Part shown: positions 1-7,068 of the stretch, piece by piece
How positions within the stretch are numbered: position 1 is the first letter of the stretch
Layout of the letters: each line of letters begins with the position of its first letter
From: JACDAN01 sp046729215
GTDB taxonomy: Bacteria; Actinomycetota; Thermoleophilia; Gaiellales; Gaiellaceae
DNA length: 12,430 nucleotides
Reading direction: 5' to 3'
Assembly (NCBI GenBank): GCA_046729215.1
Contig: JBKPGE010000075.1
Coordinates: forward strand, 1-12,430
The notes under the pieces: generated by a model
Told to the model about the DNA's origin: nothing
Seen by the model: only the letters and a program-made list of their open reading frames with translations
Database searches by the model: none
Made by a program: the position numbers and the translations under genes

Positions 1-2
1 TC

Positions 3-1793
3 ACGCTCGCCGAGTCGGCGCTGCTCGCCGGCCTACCCGCCGACCCGAGCCGCTACGACCCGGTGACGAACCCGAAGGCGGCGCGCGAGCGCCGGCGGAC
101 GGTCCTGCGCACGATGCTCGAGCTTCGCTCGATCACGCCCCGGCAGTACCGCCGAGCGAATCGCACGCCGCTCCCCAAGGAGGTCCGCGCACCCGACACG
201 CGCGGGCCCGCCGGCTACTTCACGAACTACGTTATCCAGCAACTCGTGGACAAGTACAAGACGCACGGCGTCTACGGCGGCGGGCTCGTGGTGAAGACGA
301 CGCTCGACCTCCCGCTGCAGAAGATCGGCCACCGGGCGATCGCGCGCTGGCTCAAGGACGAGAACGGCCCCGCCGCAGCCCTGGTCGCCATTGACCCACG
401 AGATGGAGCGGTCAAGGCGATGATCGGCGGCTCGAACTTCCGCGAGAGCCAGTTCAACCTCGCCGTGCAGGGCGAGCGCCAGGCCGGCTCGGCCTTCAAG
501 CCGTTCGTGCTCGCGACGGCGCTGAACGAGGGGATCTCACCGTCGACGACCTTCGTGTCGAAGCCGACGACGATCTCGCTGGGGGACAAACTCTGGTCGG
601 TCTCCAACTATGAGGACGAGTACCTGGGCCCAACCGATCTCGAGAACGGGACGATCCACTCGGACAACTCCGTGTACGCGCAGCTGACGGCGCTCGTCGG
701 GCCGCGCAATGTTCGCAAGATGGCGCATAGGCTTGGCATCAAGAGCGCCCTGAACGACTACTTCGCGATCGGCCTCGGAGCCGAGGCGGTCAACCCCCTC
801 GAGATGGCCCGCGCCTTCTCGTCCTTCGCGAACGGAGGGCAAAGGATCGATGGCTCCATCTTCGGGAACCAGCCCCGTGCCATCGTCTCCGTCTCGAAGA
901 ACGGTCGGCGGCCGAAGCAGAACAAGGTCGTCCAGCGTCAAGCGCTCGCGCCGGAGAAGGCGAAGCTCGTCAACCAGATCCTTCAAAAGGTCGTCACGTC
1001 CGGAACGGGCCACAGCGCGCGTCTCTCCGACCGACCCGTCGCCGGCAAGACCGGCACGACCGAGAACTACGGCGACGCCTGGTTCGTGGGTTACACCCCG
1101 CAGCTCGCGGTCGCGGTCTGGGTCGGGTACCCGAGCAAGCTGGTGCCGATGATGACTGAGTACCAAGGGGATCCCGTGGCCGGCGGCACCTTCCCGGCGC
1201 TGATCTGGAAGACCTTCATGGAGAAGGCGCTCGACTACCTTCACGATCAGCCGGCCTACTTCGACTCGCCTAGCCTCCCGTACTCAGTTCCGGTCAATGT
1301 GGTGCAGCGCAGTGGTCAGTTGCTCGCGGACAACGGCATCTGCCGCGGCACGCGGAGCGTCTGGTACTTCGAGGACGACAGGCCGGCTCGGAAGGCCGAC
1401 TGCAAGCCGAACGAGGTCGAGGTGCCGCGCGTCGTCGGTTCAACCCTCGCCGAAGCGAGGGACCGTCTCGCCGCGCAGCCGCTGACGTCGCAGGTCGTCT
1501 ACAAGCCGGCGAAGCGCGGCCAACGGCTCGACGTCGTGCTCGGTCAAATCCCCGAGAAGGGGACACTGTCAGCGCACGACAGGGTGTTGTTGATTCTCGC
1601 CCGGCCCCGGTTCGGGGTCGTCCCGAGCGTCGTCGGGCTCCCCGTCGACCGTGCCGTGCAGAAGCTGGAGCGGCTCAAGCTTCAGCCTGCGGTGGTCGGC
1701 GGCGCTGACGGACGCGTCATCCGCCAGGAGCCGGCCGGCCCCGTTGCCGCCGGGCCGGGGATGCCGATCCGCCTCGTCGTAAAGCCCGGCTGA
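3..1793 (+). CDS. Class A penicillin-binding protein (PBP1A-like) with two PASTA domains, 5' end outside window
   Basis: This is a bifunctional peptidoglycan synthase that polymerises glycan strands and cross-links stem peptides outside the membrane. The frame is open from base 3 and starts inside the transglycosylase domain: 'LAESALLAGLP' followed by 'SRYDP' and 'AARERR' is the usual end of a GT51 domain. An internal GTG at 63 is therefore not the start. The transpeptidase motifs are complete: SAFK with the nucleophilic serine at 489-491, SDN at 660-668 and KTGT at 1047-1058. After a Cys-containing linker come two PASTA repeats, about 1410-1600 ('VPRVVGSTLAEARDRL') and 1617-1790 ('VPSVVGLPVDRAVQKL'), the fold that binds muropeptides or beta-lactams in actinobacterial and firmicute PBPs. 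596 residues are visible; the N-terminal membrane anchor and most of the GT51 domain are missing. It converges with the DNA glycosylase gene. The family is certain; its ponA/pbp number is not. Confidence 0.96.
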   Translation, partial: TLAESALLAGLPADPSRYDPVTNPKAARERRRTVLRTMLELRSITPRQYRRANRTPLPKEVRAPDTRGPAGYFTNYVIQQLVDKYKTHGVYGGGLVVKTTLDLPLQKIGHRAIARWLKDENGPAAALVAIDPRDGAVKAMIGGSNFRESQFNLAVQGERQAGSAFKPFVLATALNEGISPSTTFVSKPTTISLGDKLWSVSNYEDEYLGPTDLENGTIHSDNSVYAQLTALVGPRNVRKMAHRLGIKSALNDYFAIGLGAEAVNPLEMARAFSSFANGGQRIDGSIFGNQPRAIVSVSKNGRRPKQNKVVQRQALAPEKAKLVNQILQKVVTSGTGHSARLSDRPVAGKTGTTENYGDAWFVGYTPQLAVAVWVGYPSKLVPMMTEYQGDPVAGGTFPALIWKTFMEKALDYLHDQPAYFDSPSLPYSVPVNVVQRSGQLLADNGICRGTRSVWYFEDDRPARKADCKPNEVEVPRVVGSTLAEARDRLAAQPLTSQVVYKPAKRGQRLDVVLGQIPEKGTLSAHDRVLLILARPRFGVVPSVVGLPVDRAVQKLERLKLQPAVVGGADGRVIRQEPAGPVAAGPGMPIRLVVKPG

Positions 1794-1799
1794 CGTCTT

Positions 1800-1823
1800 C
1801 GCGGATGCAAAGCCCGTTCCGCG
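1800..1823. terminator. Possible hairpin between convergent genes
   Basis: The 41-base gap between the PBP and DNA glycosylase stop codons holds a 6-bp inverted repeat, CGCGGA at 1800-1805 and TCCGCG at 1818-1823, with a 12-base loop. It lies where a bidirectional terminator would be expected. There is no T-tract on either side, so an intrinsic terminator is not shown, and in GC-rich DNA a 6-bp match can arise by chance. Confidence 0.25.
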
Positions 1824-1834
1824 GCGGATCGGCT

Positions 1835-2404
1835 CTAGCGTCGCCGGGGAAGCGCACGGCTGAGAAACGGCGACCCTGCCAGGACGTAGCGCCAGGGCTG
1901 CTCTGCGGCCTTGGTGATCCCGATGCGGGCCCCTACGGCGATGTCGGGCTTCTCCTCCGCAGCCCGGAGCTCGAACGGCGGTTCATCGAGTGGCCGGCCG
2001 TCCTGGTCGCCGCTAACGGCGAGGGCCTGGCAGAGGCGGCCCGGGCCCGCACAAAGCAGGCGAAGCTCGTCCGTGCCGCGCCGCTTCCGCATCTCGTCGA
2101 TCGCATGGCAAGGCTCGAGCGCGCGGATCAAGACAGCCTCGGCAGAGCCGATGGACGAGCACACGAAGTTGAGGCACCAGTGGATGCCGTACGACCGGTA
2201 GACGTAGGCGTGTCCGGGCGGGCCGAACATCGATGCGTTGCGCTTGGTGCGCCCGGCGAAGCCGTGCGCGGCAGGATCCTCGTGGTCGTATGCCTCGACC
2301 TCGACGATCGGACCGCCGACGCCGTCTACGAGCAGCTCCACGCCGATGAGCTCGGGCGCGACCTCGTGGACGGAACGGGCGAAGAAGTCGCGGGTCAGAT
2401 TCAT
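1835..2404 (-). CDS. 3-methyladenine DNA glycosylase (AAG/MPG family)
   Basis: A base-excision repair enzyme that removes alkylated purines such as 3-methyladenine by cutting the N-glycosyl bond. At 189 residues it has the usual length of the bacterial AAG-fold (Pfam MPG) family, unrelated to AlkA. Visible hallmarks are 'IVEVEAYDHEDPAAH' (by analogy with human AAG, Glu37 is the catalytic glutamate, Tyr39 and His47 line the pocket), 'KRNASMFGPPGHAYVYRSYG' and 'LNFV' with the pocket Asn79, then 'LIRALEP' and 'GPGRLCQAL'. The ATG at 2404 overlaps the exporter stop as ATGA, implying translational coupling; the frame also runs further upstream, but that part is exporter DNA. Last gene of the nine-gene run. 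Confidence 0.95.
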   Translation of the reverse strand: MNLTRDFFARSVHEVAPELIGVELLVDGVGGPIVEVEAYDHEDPAAHGFAGRTKRNASMFGPPGHAYVYRSYGIHWCLNFVCSSIGSAEAVLIRALEPCHAIDEMRKRRGTDELRLLCAGPGRLCQALAVSGDQDGRPLDEPPFELRAAEEKPDIAVGARIGITKAAEQPWRYVLAGSPFLSRALPRRR

Positions 2405-3675
2405 TCCTTCTGAGGGTTGCGCGCGTCGTAGCGAACGAATGCAGGCAGAGCCAGCCCGATCACGACCGTTCCAAGAACGGTCAGCACACCACCCGAGACG
2501 ATCGAGGCTCGCACGCTCGTAAGCGAGGCGACGATCCCCGCCTCGACGTTGCCCAGCTCCGGCATGCCCGCCACCTGCGCAAGCTCGATTCCCGAGAGCC
2601 GTCCGCGCATCGAATCGGGAGTCACCGTCAGCAGGATGTTGCCGCGCAGGACGGCGCTGATGAAGTCCGCCGCGCCGGCGACGGCCAGCGTGACGAGCGC
2701 GAACCAGACCGACGTTGCGAAGCCGAAGAGCCCGATCGCTATTCCCCAGGCCGCCGCCGCGACGCACACGCCGAGGCCTTGGCGGCGCACGTGCATCATC
2801 CAGCCTGAGGTGATGGACGCGCCGAGAGCGCCGGCAAACGGCGCGCCGTACATCAGCCCGAGAACGCCGGGCCCTCCGCCGAGCTGCTCCGCAAATGCAG
2901 GAAAGACCGCTCTCGGCATCCCGAAGATCATGGCGTTCGTGTCGACGACGAAGATCCCAAGCAACGCCTTGCTCCGGACGACGAGCCTGAAGCCCTCGAG
3001 GATCGACTGAAGGCTCGGCCGGTCGGCGTCCGGCGCAGCCGGTGAAGGCGGGAGCAGCCAGATCGCGAGCAGCGAGGCACCGAAGGTTGCGATGTCGATC
3101 GCAAAAGCGGCGGCGAGCCCGACGGCCCCGATCAGGACGCCGGCGAGGGCCGGGCCGACGACTCGCGCAAGGTTGGAAACAAGATCCTCGACAGCGATTG
3201 CGGCAAGCAGCTGGTCGCTTGGGACAAGTCGCGGCGTCAGCGCATTGCGCGCCGGCCGCTGAAAGCCGTATGCCGCCGTGCCGAGCGCCTCCGCCACGAA
3301 CAGGAACCAGACGCTCGGATTCGGGAGGAGTGCGTTCGCGAGCAGCCCTGCGGTGACCAGCACCAGCGCGACATCCGAAATCAGGAGCATGCGTCGCCGG
3401 TCGACCGCGTCCGCAACAGCGCCGCCGTAGATCGGGACGATCAGGAGGGGGACGAGAGCCGCGAGGCCGAGCAGCCCCACGAGCAGCGTTGAGCGCGTCA
3501 GGTCGTAGAGCTGGAACGGGATGGCCACCGTCGTGACCTGGCTGCCGATCGCCGAGATCCCGGTGCCGAACCAGAGCCGGCGGAAGTCGCGGGACGCGCG
3601 GAGGGGGCGAACGTCGACTGCGATGCGTGCGAGCAGGCCGCGTTCCGGCGGCTCCGGCCGGCCGATGTCGCTCAC
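2401..3675 (-). CDS. MFS transporter, EntS-like (MFS_3) exporter
   Basis: A 424-residue inner-membrane protein of the major facilitator superfamily, with about twelve hydrophobic stretches and the N-terminal pattern 'ASRDFRRLWFGTGISAIGSQ' typical of the enterobactin-exporter/transmembrane-effector branch. The loop between TM2 and TM3 reads 'GGAVADAVDRRRMLLISD', the MFS motif A. Substrate cannot be read from sequence; relatives export siderophores, macrolides or other small molecules. The start is a GTG at 3675, three bases after the RemA-like gene's stop, without a clear Shine-Dalgarno, so coupling to the upstream gene is likely. The stop overlaps the glycosylase ATG. A soluble head of about 30 residues (with 'RPEPPERG') precedes TM1. 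Confidence 0.9.
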   Translation of the reverse strand: MSDIGRPEPPERGLLARIAVDVRPLRASRDFRRLWFGTGISAIGSQVTTVAIPFQLYDLTRSTLLVGLLGLAALVPLLIVPIYGGAVADAVDRRRMLLISDVALVLVTAGLLANALLPNPSVWFLFVAEALGTAAYGFQRPARNALTPRLVPSDQLLAAIAVEDLVSNLARVVGPALAGVLIGAVGLAAAFAIDIATFGASLLAIWLLPPSPAAPDADRPSLQSILEGFRLVVRSKALLGIFVVDTNAMIFGMPRAVFPAFAEQLGGGPGVLGLMYGAPFAGALGASITSGWMMHVRRQGLGVCVAAAAWGIAIGLFGFATSVWFALVTLAVAGAADFISAVLRGNILLTVTPDSMRGRLSGIELAQVAGMPELGNVEAGIVASLTSVRASIVSGGVLTVLGTVVIGLALPAFVRYDARNPQKE

Positions 3676-3678
3676 CCG

Positions 3679-4038
3679 CTAGAAGAGTTTTTCCTCGTCC
3701 TGCGGGTTGGAGGTCGACTCGAGCAGACGCCGTGCGCGACGCCCCAGGTCTGTGAGGTTGATCTGACCGCTCTCTGCGCCCGAGGCGATCCGCTCGGCGA
3801 GGTCGATCGCACTGTCGACGATCTGGGTGTTCGCGGCGGCCCCTTGCCCCATCTCGTGCAGGATCGTCCGCTCGGTCCGGCCGGCGATGATCGGGTCGGG
3901 GACGCCCTCGATCCAGACCCGCGTCCGCCGCCCTCCCCCGCGCTCGTCCCCGGTGAGCGGCTCCAGCGCATAGATCTTGTCCGCCCGCGCGTACTTCCCG
4001 AAGCCGAGGAATACCATCCTGTTCGCGCCGTCGGCCAT
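3679..4038 (-). CDS. RemA-like (DUF370) protein with C-terminal extension
   Basis: A 119-residue protein resembling the RemA/DUF370 family, DNA-binding regulators of extracellular-matrix and osmoprotection genes in Bacillus. The similarity I see is 'MVFLGFGKYARADKIYALEP' (RemA starts with ...INIGFGN..SANR.I.IV.P) and 'GRRTRVWI' at residues 36-43, matching the GRRTR-V-I strand with the DNA-contacting arginines. The helix of about 20 residues between them in RemA is shortened here to a Gly/Asp/Arg-rich loop, and residues about 60-119 ('TILHEMGQG...TQIVDSAIDLAERI...LGRRARRLLE') form a predicted helical tail not found in RemA. The start could be ATG 4038 or, since RemA proteins begin next to GFG, the internal ATG at 4017; neither has a strong ribosome site. 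It lies 20 bases after the sugar aminotransferase and 3 before the exporter. Family assignment is probable, function inferred. Confidence 0.6.
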   Translation of the reverse strand: MADGANRMVFLGFGKYARADKIYALEPLTGDERGGGRRTRVWIEGVPDPIIAGRTERTILHEMGQGAAANTQIVDSAIDLAERIASGAESGQINLTDLGRRARRLLESTSNPQDEEKLF

Positions 4039-4058
4039 CGGGCGATTATGACTGCCCG

Positions 4059-5189
4059 CTAGGGGAGCAGAGCCGCGCGCAGCGCGTCGACGACGTACTG
4101 CTGATCCTCGTGCTCGATAGCCGGGAAGAACGGAAGCGCGAGCGTGCGGCTCGCGATGTCCTCCGCGACGGGGCAGAGCCCTTCCGTGAAGCCATACGCG
4201 TCGCGCATGTAGCTGAGCAGATGGACGCAGGGGACGTACTCCGCGACGTCCACCCCACGCTCGCGCATCTCGACCATCACGCGGGCGCGATCGACCTCCG
4301 GCGCGAGCGCGACGACGTAGACGAACCAGGAACGTCGATGGTCGGCGTCGTCCGCCGGCATGAGGCCTACGCCGTCAACGTCCGCCAGCAACTCGGCATA
4401 TCGAGCCGCAGCCGCGGAACGCAGCTCCAGCATCCGGTCGAGCTTCTCCAGCTGTGCGATGCCAACGGCGGCCTGGAGGTCAGTCCACCGGTAGTTGAAC
4501 CCGAGCCGGACATGGTTGAACCAGCCGCCGCCCTGGTACGACCGGCCCTGGTTGCGAAGGCTCCGGAGGAGCTTCCACTGTTCCTCCGAGTGGGTGGTCA
4601 CGACGCCGCCCTCGCCCGTCGCCACCTGCTTGTTCGGGTAGAAGCCGAAGACGCACGGCGGGCCGTGCGAGCCGACGGGTGCGCCGTCGTACTCGGCACC
4701 GAGCGCCTCTGCCGAGTCCTGGATCAACGTGATCCCACAGCCTTCGCAGAGCTCCGTCAGCGGCTCGAGCTCGCACGGATAGCCGAACATGTCGACGGCG
4801 ACGAGACCCTTCGTCCGCTCGGTGATCGCCGCCTCGACCGCGGCGGGGTCGAGATTCCACGTCGCGGCATCGACGTCGGCAAAGACCGGAGTCGCGCCCT
4901 CGTACAGGAAGCAGTTGGCGGACGCGGCGAAGGAGAGCGGTGATGTGATCACCTCGTCACCCGGCCCGATGCCGACTGTTCGGACGAGCAGATGAAGGCC
5001 GGCGGTCGCGCTCGAGACGGCAGCGGCGTAGGGCGCGCCGACCCGGTTTGCGATCAGCTCTTCGAAGCGGTCGATCGTTGGCCCGAGCGACAGACGACCC
5101 GACCGGAGCACCTCGACGACGAGCTCCTCCTCCCTCGCGTCGAGATAGGGCCGAGCTAGGGGGATCCGCCGCGTCGCGGCTGGCTTCAC
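4059..5189 (-). CDS. DegT/DnrJ/EryC1/StrS family sugar aminotransferase
   Basis: A PLP-dependent fold-type I aminotransferase that usually converts a nucleotide-linked keto-sugar to an amino-sugar for LPS, capsule, glycan or glycosylated-metabolite synthesis. All family landmarks are visible in 376 residues: 'IPLARPYLDAREEE' at the N-terminus, 'SSATAGLHL' at about 60 for phosphate binding, 'LIQDSAEALGA' with Asp158 contacting the PLP nitrogen, 'FYPNKQVATGEGG' with the Schiff-base Lys187, and 'LRNQGR...LGFNYRWTDLQAAVGIAQLEKL'. The last stretches resemble GDP-perosamine synthase-type members, but substrate is not decidable; no other sugar-nucleotide gene is in the window. The GTG start at 5189 overlaps the IlvE stop as GTGA, so the two are translationally coupled. 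The stop is 20 bases before the RemA-like gene. Confidence 0.93.
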   Translation of the reverse strand: MKPAATRRIPLARPYLDAREEELVVEVLRSGRLSLGPTIDRFEELIANRVGAPYAAAVSSATAGLHLLVRTVGIGPGDEVITSPLSFAASANCFLYEGATPVFADVDAATWNLDPAAVEAAITERTKGLVAVDMFGYPCELEPLTELCEGCGITLIQDSAEALGAEYDGAPVGSHGPPCVFGFYPNKQVATGEGGVVTTHSEEQWKLLRSLRNQGRSYQGGGWFNHVRLGFNYRWTDLQAAVGIAQLEKLDRMLELRSAAAARYAELLADVDGVGLMPADDADHRRSWFVYVVALAPEVDRARVMVEMRERGVDVAEYVPCVHLLSYMRDAYGFTEGLCPVAEDIASRTLALPFFPAIEHEDQQYVVDALRAALLP

Positions 5190-6136
5190 GCCTGCGCCGG
5201 CTCGGGCGCCGGCGCCGGGGCCGGGGCCGGCAGGTACTCGAGCCAGTGCGACCAGCGCTCGCTGCCGCCGCGGACCGTGTCCAGGTACGCCTTCTGGAGC
5301 GCCAGCGTGACTTCGCCGGGTGGGCCGATCTCCTGATCGTCGACGGACCGGATGGGCGTCACCTCGGCCGCCGTGCCGGTCATGAACACCTCGTCGGCGA
5401 GGTAGAGGTCGGTGCGGATCAGGTTGCGCTCCGCGACGGTATACCCGAGGTCCTGGGCAATCTCGATCAGCGTCGCCCTCGTGATCCCGGGCAGGATCGA
5501 GGTGGAGAGCGGCGGCGTGGAGATCGCTCTGTCCCTGACGACGAAGACGTTCTCGCCGGACCCGTCGGCGACGAACCCGTCATCCGTGAGGAGGATCGCC
5601 TCGTCGTAGCCGGCCCGGTTCGCCTCGACGACCGCGAGCATCGAGTTCAGGTAGATCCCCGTCGCCTTGGCGGCGTGGGGAATCGTGTTCGCCCCGACAC
5701 GCTTCCAGCTCGAGACCTTCGCGCGGATGCCGTTCTTCAGGCCCTCGTCACCGAGGTACGCGCCCCACGGCCAGCTCATGATCACGACGTCGACGGGATT
5801 GCCGGCCGTGGCCACTCCCAACTCGCCGTACCCGAAGAACGCAATCGGGCGGAGGTAGCACTCCGGAAGTCCGTTGCGCACGATCAAGGCCAGCGAGGCC
5901 TCACGGAGCTCTTCGACCGTGTACGGGAGATCCATGTAGAGGAGACGCGCAGAGGCGTCGAGCCGCTTCAGATGGTCGGTGAGGCGGAAGACGGCCGAGC
6001 CGCGAGGAGTTTCGTAGCAGCGAATCCCTTCGAAGACGCCGGTGCCGTAGTGCAGTCCGTGGGCGCCGACATGGATCTTCGCGTCGGCCCAGTCCACCAA
6101 CTCCCCGTTCATCCAGATCTTCTCGGTCTCGCGCAT
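5186..6136 (-). CDS. ilvE: Branched-chain amino acid aminotransferase
   Basis: A class IV (fold-type IV) PLP aminotransferase that makes or degrades leucine, isoleucine and valine with glutamate/2-oxoglutarate. The 316 residues start 'KIWMNGELVDWADAKIHVGA' and continue 'HYGTGVFEGIRCYET', 'FRLTDHLKRL', 'YLRPIAFFGYGELG', 'IPHAAKATGIYLNS' with Schiff-base Lys157, 'DGSGENVFVV' and 'FMTGTAAEVTPI', all standard for IlvE rather than D-amino-acid aminotransferase or ADC lyase. The ATG at 6136 has the strongest ribosome site in the run, AAAGGAGGA two bases upstream, so it may be translated independently at a high level. The protein ends in an extra Pro-Ala tail, and its stop overlaps the DegT start. 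Confidence 0.96.
   Translation of the reverse strand: MRETEKIWMNGELVDWADAKIHVGAHGLHYGTGVFEGIRCYETPRGSAVFRLTDHLKRLDASARLLYMDLPYTVEELREASLALIVRNGLPECYLRPIAFFGYGELGVATAGNPVDVVIMSWPWGAYLGDEGLKNGIRAKVSSWKRVGANTIPHAAKATGIYLNSMLAVVEANRAGYDEAILLTDDGFVADGSGENVFVVRDRAISTPPLSTSILPGITRATLIEIAQDLGYTVAERNLIRTDLYLADEVFMTGTAAEVTPIRSVDDQEIGPPGEVTLALQKAYLDTVRGGSERWSHWLEYLPAPAPAPAPEPAQA
5207..5230 (-). repeat. Four-copy hexanucleotide repeat coding a Pro-Ala tail
   Basis: Four tandem CCGGCN units (CCGGCC, CCGGCC, CCGGCG, CCGGCG on the minus strand) encode PAPAPAPA near the C-terminus of IlvE, followed by PEPAQA and the stop. The third-position variation shows it is not a perfect microsatellite. It extends the protein beyond the usual IlvE end. 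Confidence 0.8.
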
Positions 6137-6151
6137 GCTCCTCCTTTTGAG
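6137..6151 (-). promoter_or_regulatory. Strong Shine-Dalgarno before ilvE
   Basis: In the 21-base gap between the YbaK stop and the IlvE ATG, the minus strand reads AAAAGGAGGAGC directly before the ATG. This nearly complete anti-16S match settles the ilvE start and is the only strong ribosome site in the nine-gene run; most other junctions rely on overlap. Confidence 0.85.
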
Positions 6152-6157
6152 GTGATG

Positions 6158-6646
6158 TTATGTCTCGTCCGAGACGGCGTCCATCGGCTCGGCCTTCGCC
6201 AGGCGCACGAGATCACCTGGCGTCAGCGTCGCCATGTGCTTCGGTGAGCCGGCGCCGATCCAGACGCGTTCGTGGACGAGGATGTGACGGTCGACGAACA
6301 CGCGGTCGATCTTCCGCAGCGGAAACGGCGCTACGGCACCCGGTGCAAAGCCCGTTGTTTCGCGCACCTGATCGGGCCCGGCGACCTTCGCCCGGCGGCA
6401 TCCGGCCGCGCGCGCCACCTTGCGTGCGTCCGCTCTCCGGTCGCCGGGAACCATCACGAGGAGCGGCCGACCTTCGCATTCGAACACGAGCGACTTGACG
6501 ATCTGGCCCAGCTTGGAGCCCACGGCTCTGGCCGCGTCCTCTGCGGTCGGGGTTCCCGCGTCGAACTCCTCGATCCGCGCCTCCACGCCGCCGTCACGGA
6601 GAAAGGCGGCCACTCGTTCGACCGCCTCCGGCCAGGTGCGCTTCAC
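6158..6646 (-). CDS. YbaK/EbsC family aminoacyl-tRNA deacylase
   Basis: A 162-residue trans-editing protein of the YbaK/ProX type, which hydrolyses mischarged tRNAs such as Cys- or Ala-tRNA(Pro). The fold markers are 'VERVAAFLRDGGVEARIEEF', 'TAEDAARAVGSKLGQIVKSLVFE' with Lys51 aligning with the essential lysine of YbaK, 'PLLVMVPGDRRADARKVARA', 'TGFAPGAVAPFPL' (the GxxxP loop) and 'WIGAGSPKHMATLTPGDLVRLA'. I choose the GTG at 6646, where homology begins; upstream codons in the same frame are antisense-like low-complexity sequence within the ICMT-like gene. It lies 19 bases after that gene and 21 before ilvE. Which mischarged tRNA it edits cannot be told from sequence. Confidence 0.92.
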   Translation of the reverse strand: MKRTWPEAVERVAAFLRDGGVEARIEEFDAGTPTAEDAARAVGSKLGQIVKSLVFECEGRPLLVMVPGDRRADARKVARAAGCRRAKVAGPDQVRETTGFAPGAVAPFPLRKIDRVFVDRHILVHERVWIGAGSPKHMATLTPGDLVRLAKAEPMDAVSDET

Positions 6647-6665
6647 GCCGCGAAGCGTAACGGCC

Positions 6666-7067
6666 TCAGAACAGCGTGCGGCGTCGGTAGCCGGCGTACT
6701 CGGGGAAGCGCTCCAGCAGGTGACGCTCTTCCTTGCGCGCCTTTGCGACCCAGAAGAGGGCGAGGACAGCCGTGAGCACGAGCCCGTATGCCGAGAAGAC
6801 GAGCGAAAGCCCTCCGAAGAAGAGCGCCGCCCCAACGTAGATCGGGTGCCGCAGGAACCTGTAGGGACCCTCCTGAACGAGCTGGCCCCCGTCCTTGGGA
6901 ACCGGCAGCGCGGTCATCGAGCGACCGAGTGACCGGCTCGCCCAGACGGCGAGCAGGAAGCCGAGCGCCGCCGGGATCAGTCCGAGGAGCGTAACGTCCG
7001 GGCCGACGAACCAGGAGGCGACGATCAATGCAAAGAGGACGAGCTGGACCGCAACCCAGCCCTCACC
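6666..7067 (-). CDS. Isoprenylcysteine carboxyl methyltransferase-like membrane protein, start unresolved
   Basis: A small integral membrane protein of the ICMT/PEMT-like methyltransferase group. About 133 residues are supported, with TM segments at 'WVAVQLVLFALIVASWFVG', 'VTLLGLIPAALGFLLAVWA', 'YVGAALFFGGLSLVFSAYG' and 'LVLTAVLALFWVA'. The SAM-binding signatures are present: 'GPYRFLRHPIYVGA' and 'EERHLLERFPEYAGYRRRT'. Bacterial members methylate small molecules or lipids and most have no known substrate. No ATG, GTG or TTG occurs in frame before the first TM segment except an ATG at 7148, 80 bases inside serA; a TTG at 7028 would cut TM1. A well-placed GTG at 7066, with GGAG at 7076-7073, is one base out of frame. 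The given 5' limit is the start of supported coding sequence, not a start codon. Confidence 0.75.
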   Translation of the reverse strand, partial: GEGWVAVQLVLFALIVASWFVGPDVTLLGLIPAALGFLLAVWASRSLGRSMTALPVPKDGGQLVQEGPYRFLRHPIYVGAALFFGGLSLVFSAYGLVLTAVLALFWVAKARKEERHLLERFPEYAGYRRRTLF

Positions 7068-7068
7068 T

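Noticed and set aside
1850..2300. Plus-strand frames opposite the DNA glycosylase
   Set aside because: No motif or start context; the opposite strand carries all AAG-family residues.
2405..2767. N-terminal extension of the DNA glycosylase
   Set aside because: The extension is Arg/Gly-rich and overlaps the exporter's last membrane segments; the family normally starts at 'LTRDFFARSVHEVAPELIG', matching ATG 2404.
5048..6247. 399-codon plus-strand open frame
   Set aside because: It is the antisense shadow of ilvE and its neighbours; it has low-complexity Arg/Asp/Val-rich sequence and no recognisable domain, while the minus strand has full IlvE motifs.
6647..6835. N-terminal extension of the YbaK-like protein
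   Set aside because: The frame is open to 6835, but the extra 63 residues are Ser/Arg-rich and lie over the conserved C-terminus of the ICMT-like gene; YbaK homology begins at GTG 6646.
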